Shown: positions 54,048 through 62,101 of the stretch, piece by piece | Numbering within the stretch: the first letter of the stretch is position 1 | How the letters are laid out: every line of letters begins with the position of its first letter | Assembly (NCBI GenBank): GCA_002238825.1 | Contig: MPNC01000001.1 | Coordinates: forward strand, 496,001-560,000 | Source: SAR202 cluster bacterium bin87 | GTDB taxonomy: Bacteria; Chloroflexota; Dehalococcoidia; Lucifugimonadales; UBA3495 | DNA length: 64,000 nt | Direction: 5' to 3' | The notes under the pieces: generated by a model | Databases searched by the model: none | Told to the model about the DNA's origin: nothing | What the model saw: the letters and a program-made list of their open reading frames with translations, nothing else | Program-made: the position numbers and the translations under genes

Positions 54048-54152
54048 TCGGCGATCATCCCGACGTTGGCCGGCCCCGGCGCATCAGTAATCCAGCGACG
54101 GCCCGGCCAACCCCAACGTTACGACCAGATACCCAAAACGGAGGACTATCAA

Positions 54153-55292
54153 ATGGTCTCTACCAACAAAGATAACGTTCTGGTGGTGCTCTCGCTGTCC
54201 GGCGGGAACGACGGCCTGAACACCGTCATTCCTTACAACGACGGCCACTACCGCGACTTCCGCCCCAACCTGGGCGTGGACGCCGAGCAAGTCATCGATC
54301 TGAATGGCGAGATCGGCCTGCACCCCACCATGCTTCCCCTGAAGAAGTACTGGGACGAGGGCAAGCTCGCCGTATTCCTCGGCATCGGCTACGCCAACCC
54401 CTCCTATAGCCATTTCCGCAGCATGGACATCTGGCACACCTGCGAGCCCGACACCATCGGGACCGAAGGCTGGCTCGGCCAGGTCATCCACGAACTCGAC
54501 CCGAAGAACGAAGGCCAGGGCATCACCGGCGTGAACTTCGGTCGCGGCCTCCCCCGCGCCCTCGCTAAGGAAGGCGTGCCGGTCGCTTCGGTCGGCAATC
54601 TCGAGACCTACGGCCTGCTCACCGGCATCGAGGGTGATGACCAGCGCGCCGAGGCCCTGGACCTCTTCAGCAAGATCTATGCCCCCACCATCGGGCAGGG
54701 TTTCGTCAGCGACTACCTGCGCTCCACGGGCACCTACGCTCGCATCGGCGCCGACATCCTGGCCACCGCGCCGCCGAAGTACACCTCCAACGTGGAGTAC
54801 TCCAGCACCACCGTCGGCCAGTACATGAAGAACATCGCCCAGACCCACCTCGCTGACCTGGGAACCCGCGTGCTCTTCACCACCAGCCCCTACAACGGCT
54901 TCGACACTCACGCCAACCAGGCCCAGCTCCACAGCGGCCTGTGGACCGATGTGTCCGCCAACGTCGACACCTTCATCACCGACCTCCGCGAGCACGACGC
55001 CAGTGACAACGTCATCACGTTCATGTTCTCCGAGTTCGGCCGCCGCATCGGCGACAACGGCTCCGGGACCGACCACGGCGCCGGCTCCGTCGCCTTCATG
55101 GTGGGCGAGAAGGTCAAGGGCGGCATCTACGGTGTCTACCCGTCCCTGGCTCCGGCCGATCAGGAAGAAGGCGGCAACCTCCGGTCCAACATGGACTTCC
55201 GCCAGGTTTACGCCACCGTCCTGGAAGACTGGATGGGTCTCGACTCCAACCCCATCAACCGCGGCGTCTTCGAGAAGGTCCCCTTCCTGTAG
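54153..55292 (+). CDS. DUF1501 protein
   Basis: 379-residue DUF1501 protein of the alkaline phosphatase/sulfatase superfamily. Blocks are VLVVLSLSGGNDGLNTVIPYNDGHYRDFRP, GLHPTMLPLKKYWDEGKLAVFLGIGYANPSYSHFRSMDIWHT and FMFSEFGRRIGDNGSGTDHGAGSVAFMVGEKVKGG. The superfamily's metal ligands (Asp in SGGNDG, His in DHGAG) are present. No Tat signal is seen although relatives often have one. ATG at 54153 has an acggaggact ribosome site and the gene follows DUF1800. Confidence 0.88.
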   Translation: MVSTNKDNVLVVLSLSGGNDGLNTVIPYNDGHYRDFRPNLGVDAEQVIDLNGEIGLHPTMLPLKKYWDEGKLAVFLGIGYANPSYSHFRSMDIWHTCEPDTIGTEGWLGQVIHELDPKNEGQGITGVNFGRGLPRALAKEGVPVASVGNLETYGLLTGIEGDDQRAEALDLFSKIYAPTIGQGFVSDYLRSTGTYARIGADILATAPPKYTSNVEYSSTTVGQYMKNIAQTHLADLGTRVLFTTSPYNGFDTHANQAQLHSGLWTDVSANVDTFITDLREHDASDNVITFMFSEFGRRIGDNGSGTDHGAGSVAFMVGEKVKGGIYGVYPSLAPADQEEGGNLRSNMDFRQVYATVLEDWMGLDSNPINRGVFEKVPFL

Positions 55293-55313
55293 GCCAACGG
55301 TTGCGAACCAACG

Positions 55314-55351
55314 AGGCGGAGGGCCGTCGCTGGACGGCGAACCCTCCGCCT
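55314..55351 (+). terminator. Attenuator-like hairpin between DUF1501 and NHL genes
   Basis: aggcggaggg (55314-55323) pairs with ccctccgcct (55342-55351), with an inner ccgtc/gacgg stem. No T-run follows, so partial read-through into the NHL gene is plausible. Confidence 0.55.
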
Positions 55352-55388
55352 TATCCTGAACAACGACGACCGAAAAAGAGGGAAGTCT

Positions 55389-56393
55389 ATGAGTACCCAT
55401 CTCTTTGGCCTTGTGGATATTGCCTTCCCTTATAGCCACTCCGTTGGCCGCAATGAGTTCAACGGCACCGGGTTCCGCAATCCGGTGGACATGGCTATAG
55501 ACAGCGAAGGCAAGATCTTTGTCCTGAACCGCTCCTACGAGAATCGACCCGACGGCGTGCACGTAACCGTGGCCACGCTGAGCGAAGATTACGTCAGCGA
55601 GTTCAGCCAGTTCGGCGAGGCGCCGGGCGACATGTACTGGCCCACCTCCTGCGCCCTTGATGGCGACAACAACCTGTATGTCGCTGACGAGTATCTCAAT
55701 CGCATCACCATCTACACCGAAGACGGCGACTACGTGTCCCACTGGGGCGCCGCCGGCAACGGCCCTGGTCAGTTCGATGGTCCGTCAGGAATCGCCATCG
55801 TCGGCGACACGATGTGGGTGGTTGACAGCAAGAACAACCGCGTCCAGAGCTATGGCCTCGACGGCTCCTTCAAGAGCCAGTTCGGAGAAGCCGGTTCCGG
55901 AAACGGCCAGTTGAATCTACCCTGGGGCATCTGCGTGGACAACGACGGCCTCATCTACGTGGCTGACTGGCGCAATGACCGCATCCAGGTGTTCAACCAG
56001 GCCGGCGATTGGCAGGCCAGCTACGGCACCAGCGGCGACGGCCCCGGCCAGTTCAAGCGGCCCAACGCCGTGTTCGTGGACAACGATGGCGACATCTATG
56101 TCTGCGACCGCGAGAACGACCGCGTGCAGATCCTGGCTCCCGACGGACGCTTCCGCGCCCAGCTCAAGGGTGACCATCAGATCTCGGATTGGGGCAAGAG
56201 CAAGCTCAACTCCAACCCCGACATGATCCGCCAGCGGACCATGGCCATCACAAACGATGGCGGCACCTTCGAAAAGGTGTTTGCCAACCCGTGCGCCGTG
56301 CGCGTCACCGCTTCCGGTCAGATCGCGATCCTCGACCACACCCGTGGCCGGATCCAGGTCTACCAAAAGGAAAAGGAACCCGTACTGCTGTAG
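55389..56393 (+). CDS. NHL-repeat beta-propeller protein
   Basis: 334-residue protein made of about six NHL blades. Typical repeats are GDMYWPTSCALDGDNNLYVADEYLNRITIY, GPGQFDGPSGIAIVGDTMWVVDSKNNRVQSY, GNGQLNLPWGICVDNDGLIYVADWRNDRIQVF and GPGQFKRPNAVFVDNDGDIYVCDRENDRVQIL. No signal peptide or enzyme domain. The propeller is likely a protein- or carbohydrate-binding scaffold serving the DUF1800/DUF1501 products. Confidence 0.85.
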   Translation: MSTHLFGLVDIAFPYSHSVGRNEFNGTGFRNPVDMAIDSEGKIFVLNRSYENRPDGVHVTVATLSEDYVSEFSQFGEAPGDMYWPTSCALDGDNNLYVADEYLNRITIYTEDGDYVSHWGAAGNGPGQFDGPSGIAIVGDTMWVVDSKNNRVQSYGLDGSFKSQFGEAGSGNGQLNLPWGICVDNDGLIYVADWRNDRIQVFNQAGDWQASYGTSGDGPGQFKRPNAVFVDNDGDIYVCDRENDRVQILAPDGRFRAQLKGDHQISDWGKSKLNSNPDMIRQRTMAITNDGGTFEKVFANPCAVRVTASGQIAILDHTRGRIQVYQKEKEPVLL

Positions 56394-56417
56394 CAGCCGG
56401 AGAAAACTTCCAAAGAG

Positions 56418-56452
56418 TAGGGGCGAATGAAAATTCGCCCCTATTTTCGTTT
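56418..56452 (+). terminator. Strong rho-independent terminator after the NHL gene
   Basis: 11-bp stem taggggcgaat (56418-56428) / attcgccccta (56433-56443) with a GAAA loop followed by TTTTCGTTT. Confidence 0.88.
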
Positions 56453-56507
56453 GTTGCGGCCTTGATTGCTGATCGAGGGCCACACCGACGGATTTGGCCG
56501 CCGCTGC

Positions 56508-56861
56508 TTATTCTTCCGGCCCCTTCGGCATCCCAGCGTCGATCCACGCTGCAACCTCGGCAGCCTCCGCGCGCGAAAGGAATGGGCCCCGCAGCGGCAT
56601 CCGGCCGAAGGTCCCGCAACCCAGCCGCAGCGAACGCACCAGGTGCGTGTCGGCTCCGGGAACTCCCGGCTCGATGGATGGATACCCGTTGAGCACCGAT
56701 GCGGCCAGCTCCTCCGGCGTCTCCCACCAGTATTCGTGAATGCCGGGATAGGGCTGGCGGCCGTGCCGTTCGATCCAGCGATCCATGATCGTGTCCAGCA
56801 GTTCTTTGACCCGCGGCCAATACACGGGGACGGCTTCATTCTGTTGGGTGTCGGTGCTCAT
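56508..56861 (-). CDS. Hypothetical protein with cytochrome-c-like C-terminal pattern
   Basis: 117-residue protein. The N-terminal half is aromatic (YWPRVKELLDTIMDRWIERHGRQPYPGIHEYWWETPEELAASVLNGYPSI). The C-terminal part GRMPLRGPFLSRAEAAEVAAWIDAGMPKG resembles the C-terminal helix of c-type cytochrome domains, but there is no CxxCH heme site. Function unknown. ATG at 56861; minus strand between the NHL and mogA genes. Confidence 0.55.
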   Translation of the reverse strand: MSTDTQQNEAVPVYWPRVKELLDTIMDRWIERHGRQPYPGIHEYWWETPEELAASVLNGYPSIEPGVPGADTHLVRSLRLGCGTFGRMPLRGPFLSRAEAAEVAAWIDAGMPKGPEE

Positions 56862-56919
56862 TTTGCGGCGGTCTCCGGTTGATGATGCTGAATGCGAGTA
56901 TGCGATTGACGTTCGAAAA

Positions 56920-57411
56920 TCAGCGCGGGTGTTCCTGCACCGACTCGCGCTGCAGGAGTTCGATTGCGTGCGGCAATACGGGCATGATGACGTCCAGGCA
57001 TTCACCGACGCCCCGGGGGCTTCCCGGCAGTGTGATGATCAGCGTGTGCCCCCGTATGCCCACCACGGATCGGCTCAACATCGCCATGGGCGTGAATTTG
57101 AGGGTCTGAGCCCGCATGGTTTCGGCCATCCCCGGGACTTCCCGGTCTATGGCTCCCAGCGCAGCCTCGGGCGTGACGTCGCGCTGGCCCATTCCCGTCC
57201 CGCCGGTGCTGACTATCAGGTCCACTTCGCTGGAATCGGCCCACTCGCGGAACCGAGCCGTGATGGTGTCAGCGTCGTCCGCCACAACCTCGTAGCGGAC
57301 TTCTTCGTAATCGGGCGCGGGCAGTTTATCGCGAATGGCCTGGCCACCGGTATCTTCACGTTCGCCTCGGGCGCCCGAGCTGCTGATGGTGAGAATTGCC
57401 AGACGGTACAT
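56920..57411 (-). CDS. mogA: Molybdopterin adenylyltransferase-like protein (MogA/MoaB)
   Basis: 163-residue MoCF-binding protein that activates molybdopterin by adenylylation. Motif LAILTISSSGARGEREDTGGQAI, VDLIVSTGGTGMGQRDVTPEAALGAIDREVPGMAETMR and ITLPGSPRGVGECLDVIMPVLPHAIELL are the classical MogA/MoaB blocks. The start is ATG 57411. It supports the cox and formate dehydrogenase-type molybdoenzymes in the window. Confidence 0.88.
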   Translation of the reverse strand: MYRLAILTISSSGARGEREDTGGQAIRDKLPAPDYEEVRYEVVADDADTITARFREWADSSEVDLIVSTGGTGMGQRDVTPEAALGAIDREVPGMAETMRAQTLKFTPMAMLSRSVVGIRGHTLIITLPGSPRGVGECLDVIMPVLPHAIELLQRESVQEHPR

Positions 57412-57514
57412 TTCGCGGTTCAGTAAAGGTGTTGCGACAGAGTGTGACGGGCGCAATGATACCACACGGTCGGCAGGTTTCAGGTTCCGTATGGGTCGAC
57501 GCCGGCGTGCGTCG

Positions 57515-57544
57515 TTGACACTGCAAACAGGCAGTACGTATAGT
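57515..57544 (+). promoter_or_regulatory. Promoter upstream of the HIT gene
   Basis: TTGACA (57515-57520), 18-base spacer, TATAGT (57539-57544). The predicted leader of about 90 bases contains a 27-codon open frame from ATG 57552 of unknown significance. Confidence 0.55.
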
Positions 57545-57641
57545 AATCGCATGCCCCGAATCGCCTTTGTGGTGGCCCGCTCGGCGACCTTGCCGTCCGA
57601 CCGCCCCTCGGTACTCTGGACCGGGCCGCACTGAAACCTGT

Positions 57642-57980
57642 ATGAGTTCCGAACCCACCAATTGCGTATTCTGCGAGATCGTGGCCGGCCGCGAACCGGC
57701 GCGGATCCGCTATCTGGACAATGACCTGATCGCCATCGTCAACCGTCTCACCTGGGTGCCGGTCATGCTGCTCGTCATGCCGCGCCGCCACATGTCGCAA
57801 CTCGAGATGTGGAGCAGCGGGATCATGTCCCGCCTCGGCGACGTGGCGGCCACCTTGGGCTGCATGTATTGCCCCAACGGTTTCCGCATACTGTCCAACT
57901 TCGGGTACGATGGATTGCAGAGCCAATCCCACGGCCACGTACACGTCATCGGCGGTCAATTCCTCGGCCACTACGCGTGA
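57642..57980 (+). CDS. HIT-family protein
   Basis: 112-residue histidine-triad nucleotide-binding protein. The active-site motif is SHGHVHVIGG (His-x-His-x-His). An N-terminal CVFCEIVAGREPARIRYLDNDLIAIVN gives the usual start with a Cys pair. Likely hydrolyses nucleotide phosphoramidates or dinucleoside polyphosphates. Alone on the + strand, divergent from mogA. Confidence 0.85.
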   Translation: MSSEPTNCVFCEIVAGREPARIRYLDNDLIAIVNRLTWVPVMLLVMPRRHMSQLEMWSSGIMSRLGDVAATLGCMYCPNGFRILSNFGYDGLQSQSHGHVHVIGGQFLGHYA

Positions 57981-58027
57981 TACGCTTCCGACCACACAAC
58001 CCCTGAATTCAAGGAGACCTCGTCGCT

Positions 58028-58816
58028 ATGCCTGAAACCGTTCTCTACGAAAAGACCGGGACCGACAACCACGTTGCGGTCATAACGCTCAACCGGCCCG
58101 AGTCGTCCAACGCCATCAACCGCCAGCTCCGGCAGGACCTGCGGGAAGTTATCGACCACTTCGACAACGAGGACGACGAGGCCTGGGTGGCCGTGATCAC
58201 CGGCGCCGGCCGCAATTTCTGCGCCGGCCGTGACCTGAAGGAGCGCGCCTCCGATAACGCCGAAGGTGTCCAGGCTCGCGCCGAAAACAGCATGTCCCCC
58301 AACAAGCCCCACATGTGGGAGCGCCCGGTGAAGCCGCTGGTGGCCGCCGTTAATGGAGCCGCCGCCGCCGGCGGCTGGTCCATCGCCCAGATGTGCGACG
58401 TTCGCCTGGCCGCAGACAACGCGCGCCTCGGCATCACCGAGACCAAGTGGAGCCTGATGCCGCCCTTCGCCATCGAGCTGACCAAGATGATCGGTATCTC
58501 CAACGTTTTGGAACTGGTGATGACCGCCGACCTTCTTCCGGCCGAACGGGTCAAGGAAATGGGCTTCCTGAACAAGGTTGTGCCGGCCGACGAGCTCGTG
58601 CCCGAAGCCGTCAAGATGGCCGAGAGCATCGCGCAGAACGCTCCGCTGGCAGTTCGGACCATCAAGGACCTGGCCTACAGCAGCCTGGACATGTCCATCG
58701 CCGAAATCAGCGCCAAGACCTACGTAGCCTACGACTACATTCTTACGACGCAGGACAGCAAGGAAGGCCCGCGCGCCTTCGCCGAGAAGCGCCGCCCGAA
58801 TTGGCAGCTCAAGTAG
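58028..58816 (+). CDS. Enoyl-CoA hydratase/isomerase family protein
   Basis: 262-residue crotonase-fold protein. The oxyanion hole blocks VITGAGRNFCAGRDLKERA and VKPLVAAVNGAAAAGGWSIAQMCDVRLAADNARLGITETKWSLMP are intact, and the C-terminal ARAFAEKRRPNWQ tail is typical. Catalytic Glu candidates lie in the ITETKW segment. The reaction (hydratase, dehydrogenase or isomerase) is not decidable. Ribosome site aaggagac precedes the ATG. Confidence 0.85.
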   Translation: MPETVLYEKTGTDNHVAVITLNRPESSNAINRQLRQDLREVIDHFDNEDDEAWVAVITGAGRNFCAGRDLKERASDNAEGVQARAENSMSPNKPHMWERPVKPLVAAVNGAAAAGGWSIAQMCDVRLAADNARLGITETKWSLMPPFAIELTKMIGISNVLELVMTADLLPAERVKEMGFLNKVVPADELVPEAVKMAESIAQNAPLAVRTIKDLAYSSLDMSIAEISAKTYVAYDYILTTQDSKEGPRAFAEKRRPNWQLK

Positions 58817-58873
58817 CCCCATCCCGCCGTCGCCGTATCATGAGCCGGCCAGCCCTACCTCAGGAGGAACGAC

Positions 58874-59716
58874 ATGACCACGCAAGTGCAACCCAAGAGC
58901 CGCAACGTCACCGCCAACGGGATCAACCTGCACTACCTTGACTGGGGCACGGAGGGCCTGCCTCCCCTGGTAATGTTGCACGGCCTTCGTGGCCACGCCA
59001 ACGTCTGGGCCGACGTCGCCGAATCGCTCTGCGGCGACTACCACGTCTATTCGGTCGACCAGCGTGGCCGCGGCGACACCGATCACGCTCCCGGCGGAGA
59101 CTACTCCACCGAGGCTTTCGTCGCCGATCTGCTTGGTTTCGCTGACGCCATGGGCCTGGACAAATTCATCCTGTTCGGCCACTCCATGGGCGGCCGCAAC
59201 AGCATGGCTTTCGCCGGTGCGAATCCCGAAAGGCTGGAGCGCCTGTGCGTCGTGGATATCGGCCCGCGCGTAGAAGCCACCGGCGGGAACCGCATTACCG
59301 AGGAGCTGCGCGGCCTGCCGCCCGGGTTCGACAATTTCGAAGACGCCCTTGCCCATGTTCAGGCAGCCAACCGTTTCGCATCCGAGCCGGTTATGCGCCG
59401 CCGTCTGGCAGGTCAGACCCACCAATCGGCCGACGGGAAGATCAGTTGGAAATTCGACCCGGAGATACGCGAGCAGCGCATCAATGGCACGGCCGCTCCC
59501 GCCACCGACCTGTGGCCGGCGCTCGAAAACATCACCTGCCCGACCCTGATCGTGCGCGGAACCGAAACCGACCTGCTCACCCAGGAAACCGCCGACCGCA
59601 TGGTGGAGACCCTGGCTCAGGGCAGCATGGTGAACATTGAGCGCGCCGGGCACATGGTGTTCGAGGACAACCCGTCCGACTTCATCGCCGCCGTAAAGTC
59701 CTGGCTGGCGGACTAA
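58874..59716 (+). CDS. Alpha/beta-fold hydrolase
   Basis: 280-residue hydrolase. Nucleophile elbow FGHSMGGRNSMAF (Ser), Asp in IVRGTETDLLTQE region and His in ERAGHMVFEDNPSDF form the triad. The oxyanion motif LHGLRGHANVW is present. Usual for esterases, C-C hydrolases or haloalkane dehalogenase-like enzymes. Forms a unit with the enoyl-CoA hydratase 58 bases upstream; aggaggaacg ribosome site. Confidence 0.85.
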   Translation: MTTQVQPKSRNVTANGINLHYLDWGTEGLPPLVMLHGLRGHANVWADVAESLCGDYHVYSVDQRGRGDTDHAPGGDYSTEAFVADLLGFADAMGLDKFILFGHSMGGRNSMAFAGANPERLERLCVVDIGPRVEATGGNRITEELRGLPPGFDNFEDALAHVQAANRFASEPVMRRRLAGQTHQSADGKISWKFDPEIREQRINGTAAPATDLWPALENITCPTLIVRGTETDLLTQETADRMVETLAQGSMVNIERAGHMVFEDNPSDFIAAVKSWLAD

Positions 59717-59737
59717 TCCGACTGGTTTTCGGCGCCG

Positions 59738-59767
59738 ACGGCCGTTCCCGTTTACGGGAACGGCCGT
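59738..59767 (+). terminator. Hairpin after the hydrolase gene
   Basis: A 14-bp perfect inverted repeat (acggccgttcccgt / acgggaacggccgt) at 59738-59767 lies 20 bases after the stop codon; no T-run follows, so it may act as a stabiliser or with Rho. Confidence 0.6.
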
Positions 59768-59835
59768 AAGTGTGCGCCGTGCTACAATTCGCTCATTCCA
59801 TTACGACGGCCTGCGTGTCGCCGAGGTAACCTGCC

Positions 59836-61059
59836 ATGAAAATCTCTTTTTTCCACCTGATGCCCTACCAGGACCTGCCGGACGATTTCGCCGAGCAGCA
59901 CCATTCCGCCTGGGTCGATCTGCCCAACGAGAACTTCGACCCGGCCAAGGGCAACGAATACTACCAGCAATACATCGACCAGCTGCGTTACGCGGATGAG
60001 GTCGGCTTTGACGGTATATGCGTCAACGAGCACCACAACAACGCGTACGGCATCATGCCGTCGCCGAACTTGATCGGGTCGGTGCTGGCCAATTCCACCA
60101 ACAACGGCGCCGTCATCGTTCTGGGGAACAGCCTGGCCCTCTACAACCCTCCGGTGCGGGTCGCCGAAGAGATGGCGATGCTCGACGTTATTTCCAACGG
60201 ACGCCTGGTCGCCGGTTTCCCGGTGGGCACGGCCATGGACACGACGTTCTCCTACGGCCAGGTCCCCATCACCCTGCGCGATCGCCACACCGAAGCGCAC
60301 GACGTGATCATGCAGGCCTGGACGCAGCACCAGCCCACGATTTTCAATGGCAAGTACAACAAGCTGCGTTACATCAGCATCTGGCCGCGCCCGATGCAGG
60401 AGCCTCATCCGCCGGTGTGGATCCCCGGTTCCGGGAGCCTGGAAACCTGGGACTGGGTCCTGGACCGGGACTACGTCTATTGCTACCTGTCCTACTATGG
60501 TTATCTGCGCGGACACAACATCGTCAAGGGCTACTGGGAGCGCGTCGCCGAGCGCGGTATTGACGACAACCCGCACCGCCTCGGCTTCCTCCAGTTGGTG
60601 TGCGTCTCCGAAACCGACGAGCAGGCGGAGAAGGACTACGAGGAGCACGTGAAGTACTTCTACGAGAAGATGCTCCGCGTGTACCCGCCCTTCGCTGAAT
60701 CACCCGGCTACCGGTCCCTGGAGTCCATTCGCAAATCCCTGCGCCCCCAGATGGGTGAAGAGGCCCAGCGCACTGCCCAGGAAAACGGCTGGAAGGACTA
60801 CATCGAACAGGGACACGTCATCGGCGGCAGCCCCGAAACCGTCCGACGCAAGCTGACCGAAGCCTGCGAGTTGCTGCGGGTGGGACATCTCATGGTCTTG
60901 CTCCAGATCGGCAGCATGCCACCGGACCTGGTGCGCAAGAACACCGACCTGTTCGCTAACGAAGTGATGCCTCACATCAAGGGCCTGTTCAACGAATACG
61001 ATGACCCTTGGTGGCCGGAGCGTCTCAAGTCGAGCGCCGCCGAGGCTGTCGGCGACTGA
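59836..61059 (+). CDS. LLM-class flavin-dependent monooxygenase
   Basis: 407-residue luciferase-like TIM-barrel protein. Blocks MKISFFHLMPYQDLPDDFAEQHHSAWVDLP, EVGFDGICVNEHHNNAYGIMPSPNLIGSVLA, VRVAEEMAMLDVISNGRLVAGFPVGTAMDTTFSY and the C-terminal GSPETVRRKLTEACELLRVGHLMVLLQIGSMP are characteristic. Needs reduced flavin from a separate reductase. Probably degrades an organic substrate as in SAR202-type flavin monooxygenase expansions. Confidence 0.85.
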   Translation: MKISFFHLMPYQDLPDDFAEQHHSAWVDLPNENFDPAKGNEYYQQYIDQLRYADEVGFDGICVNEHHNNAYGIMPSPNLIGSVLANSTNNGAVIVLGNSLALYNPPVRVAEEMAMLDVISNGRLVAGFPVGTAMDTTFSYGQVPITLRDRHTEAHDVIMQAWTQHQPTIFNGKYNKLRYISIWPRPMQEPHPPVWIPGSGSLETWDWVLDRDYVYCYLSYYGYLRGHNIVKGYWERVAERGIDDNPHRLGFLQLVCVSETDEQAEKDYEEHVKYFYEKMLRVYPPFAESPGYRSLESIRKSLRPQMGEEAQRTAQENGWKDYIEQGHVIGGSPETVRRKLTEACELLRVGHLMVLLQIGSMPPDLVRKNTDLFANEVMPHIKGLFNEYDDPWWPERLKSSAAEAVGD

Positions 61060-61073
61060 TCCTTTCCGATGCC

Positions 61074-61586
61074 ATGCGTCTCAAAGATGGTGACATCGCC
61101 GCAGCTGTGGCGCGCGCTTTGGCTGCCTCCAGGGACCCTGCCCAACCCGCAGATGACGGCAGGTCTTCGGAGAAATATGCTCAACTGAGCATGGATTTCC
61201 GGGCGAGCGCCTGGCGTCACCTCAACGAGGACGGCGATTTGCCCCAGGCTTCGAGCAAGGCTTGGGGCATGGTCGCTGAGACCATCAAGGCGGTCAGCGC
61301 TCAACACGGGGGGATTATCCATGCCCACCGTTCGATATGGCACGTGATCCGTGAGCTAAGCCGTCTGGTCGGTGAGACTGGTGACGAGCAGACGCAAGCG
61401 TGGATCAACAACGCTTTCAGGAGCGCCCGTTCGCTGCACACTAACTTCTATGAGGACGAGGAGTCACAGACCGAGGTGGCCGCGGGGATCGCGTTGTGCG
61501 AGGAACTCTCCGACCGTCTTTACGAACTCTTCTGGACAGATCGTTCCCATGATGCTGCGCCCCCGAATACCGAGGTCAACCCATGA
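61074..61586 (+). CDS. PaREP1-like helical protein
   Basis: 170-residue, mostly helical protein. The middle contains SSKAWGMVAETIKAVSAQHGGIIHAHRSIWHVIRELSRLVGE, a pattern of the PaREP1/HEPN-like family. Its ATG is 61074 and the TGA stop overlaps the ATG of the Sec-containing peroxiredoxin-like gene by four bases (ATGA), so the two are co-translated. HEPN-type proteins may bind nucleotides or RNA; the role here is unknown. Confidence 0.65.
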   Translation: MRLKDGDIAAAVARALAASRDPAQPADDGRSSEKYAQLSMDFRASAWRHLNEDGDLPQASSKAWGMVAETIKAVSAQHGGIIHAHRSIWHVIRELSRLVGETGDEQTQAWINNAFRSARSLHTNFYEDEESQTEVAAGIALCEELSDRLYELFWTDRSHDAAPPNTEVNP

Positions 61587-62074
61587 GCGAAAAACTCCAA
61601 CAGGGCGATCGCTTGCCCGAACTGTCCCTGGACTTGATCGACGGCGGGAAACTATCCCTCCCCGGTGACATGTCATCCCGCTACCTGGCGGTTCTCTTTT
61701 ACCGCGGCCTGTGGTGACCCTACTGCTCGCGGCAGTTGGCCGCGTGGCAGTCGCAACAGGATTCTCTTGCCGAGATGGGGCTCTCCATCATCGGCGCCAG
61801 CGTGGAACCCAGGGAAGTCGTGGAGGAAATGGCCACCAAGTCGGGCGTCAACTTTCCCATGGCTTACGGCGTAACCCGTGAGCAGGCCGATATCCTCGGC
61901 TCCTGGTGGTCCGACGACCGCGGCGGATACATCCAACCCACCGAGTTGTTGCTCGGTCGCGGGGGCACCGTGCTGGGCTCTATGTACGCCAGCGGCCCCG
62001 TCGGTCGCGTGAGCCCGGACGAGGCCGTGTACTTCATACAGGGCCGCGAGCGCGCCCGTTTGCGCAGTCAATAG
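61583..62074 (+). CDS. AhpC/TSA-like peroxiredoxin-fold selenoprotein, in-frame UGA = Sec
   Basis: Read with UGA as Sec, a 163-residue thioredoxin-fold protein. Residues 35-55 are LAVLFYRGLW-U-PYCSRQLAAW: Sec45 replaces the peroxidatic Cys of the RGxWCPYC motif, with Cys48 as partner (UxxC). The preceding PELSLDLIDGGKLSLPG and following LAEMGLSIIGASVEP, TKSGVNFPMAYGVT and GYIQPTELLLGRGGTVLGSMY are classic AhpC/TSA blocks. The UGA (61715-61717) is followed 16 bases later by a 10-bp hairpin with loop AGUUG. It is coupled to the PaREP1-like gene. Conventional gene finding would truncate it at the UGA. A nonsense mutation is the alternative but would not explain the hairpin or the Cys position. 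Confidence 0.85.
61724..61749 (+). promoter_or_regulatory. Putative bacterial SECIS element of the peroxiredoxin-like gene
   Basis: Bases +7 to +32 after the UGA: stem UGCUCGCGGC / GCCGCG(U)GGCA with one bulged U, one U-G pair, and apical loop AGUUG (G second). Loop begins 17 bases after UGA, within the usual window. Confidence 0.65.
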
Positions 62075-62101
62075 ATTCTGGAGCGACGGGCCTTCGACTC
62101 G

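Noticed and set aside
52566-55742. Two long minus-strand frames over the DUF1800 and DUF1501 genes
   Set aside because: Shadows of strongly codon-biased + strand genes.
57552-57634. 27-codon leader peptide before the HIT gene
   Set aside because: No attenuator fold, regulatory codon run or ribosome site seen; kept only as a remark.
61583-62074. Reading the TGA as a nonsense mutation (pseudogene) in the peroxiredoxin-like gene
   Set aside because: Position equals the catalytic Cys column, the frame is otherwise intact, and a SECIS-like hairpin follows; a second gene shows the same pattern.
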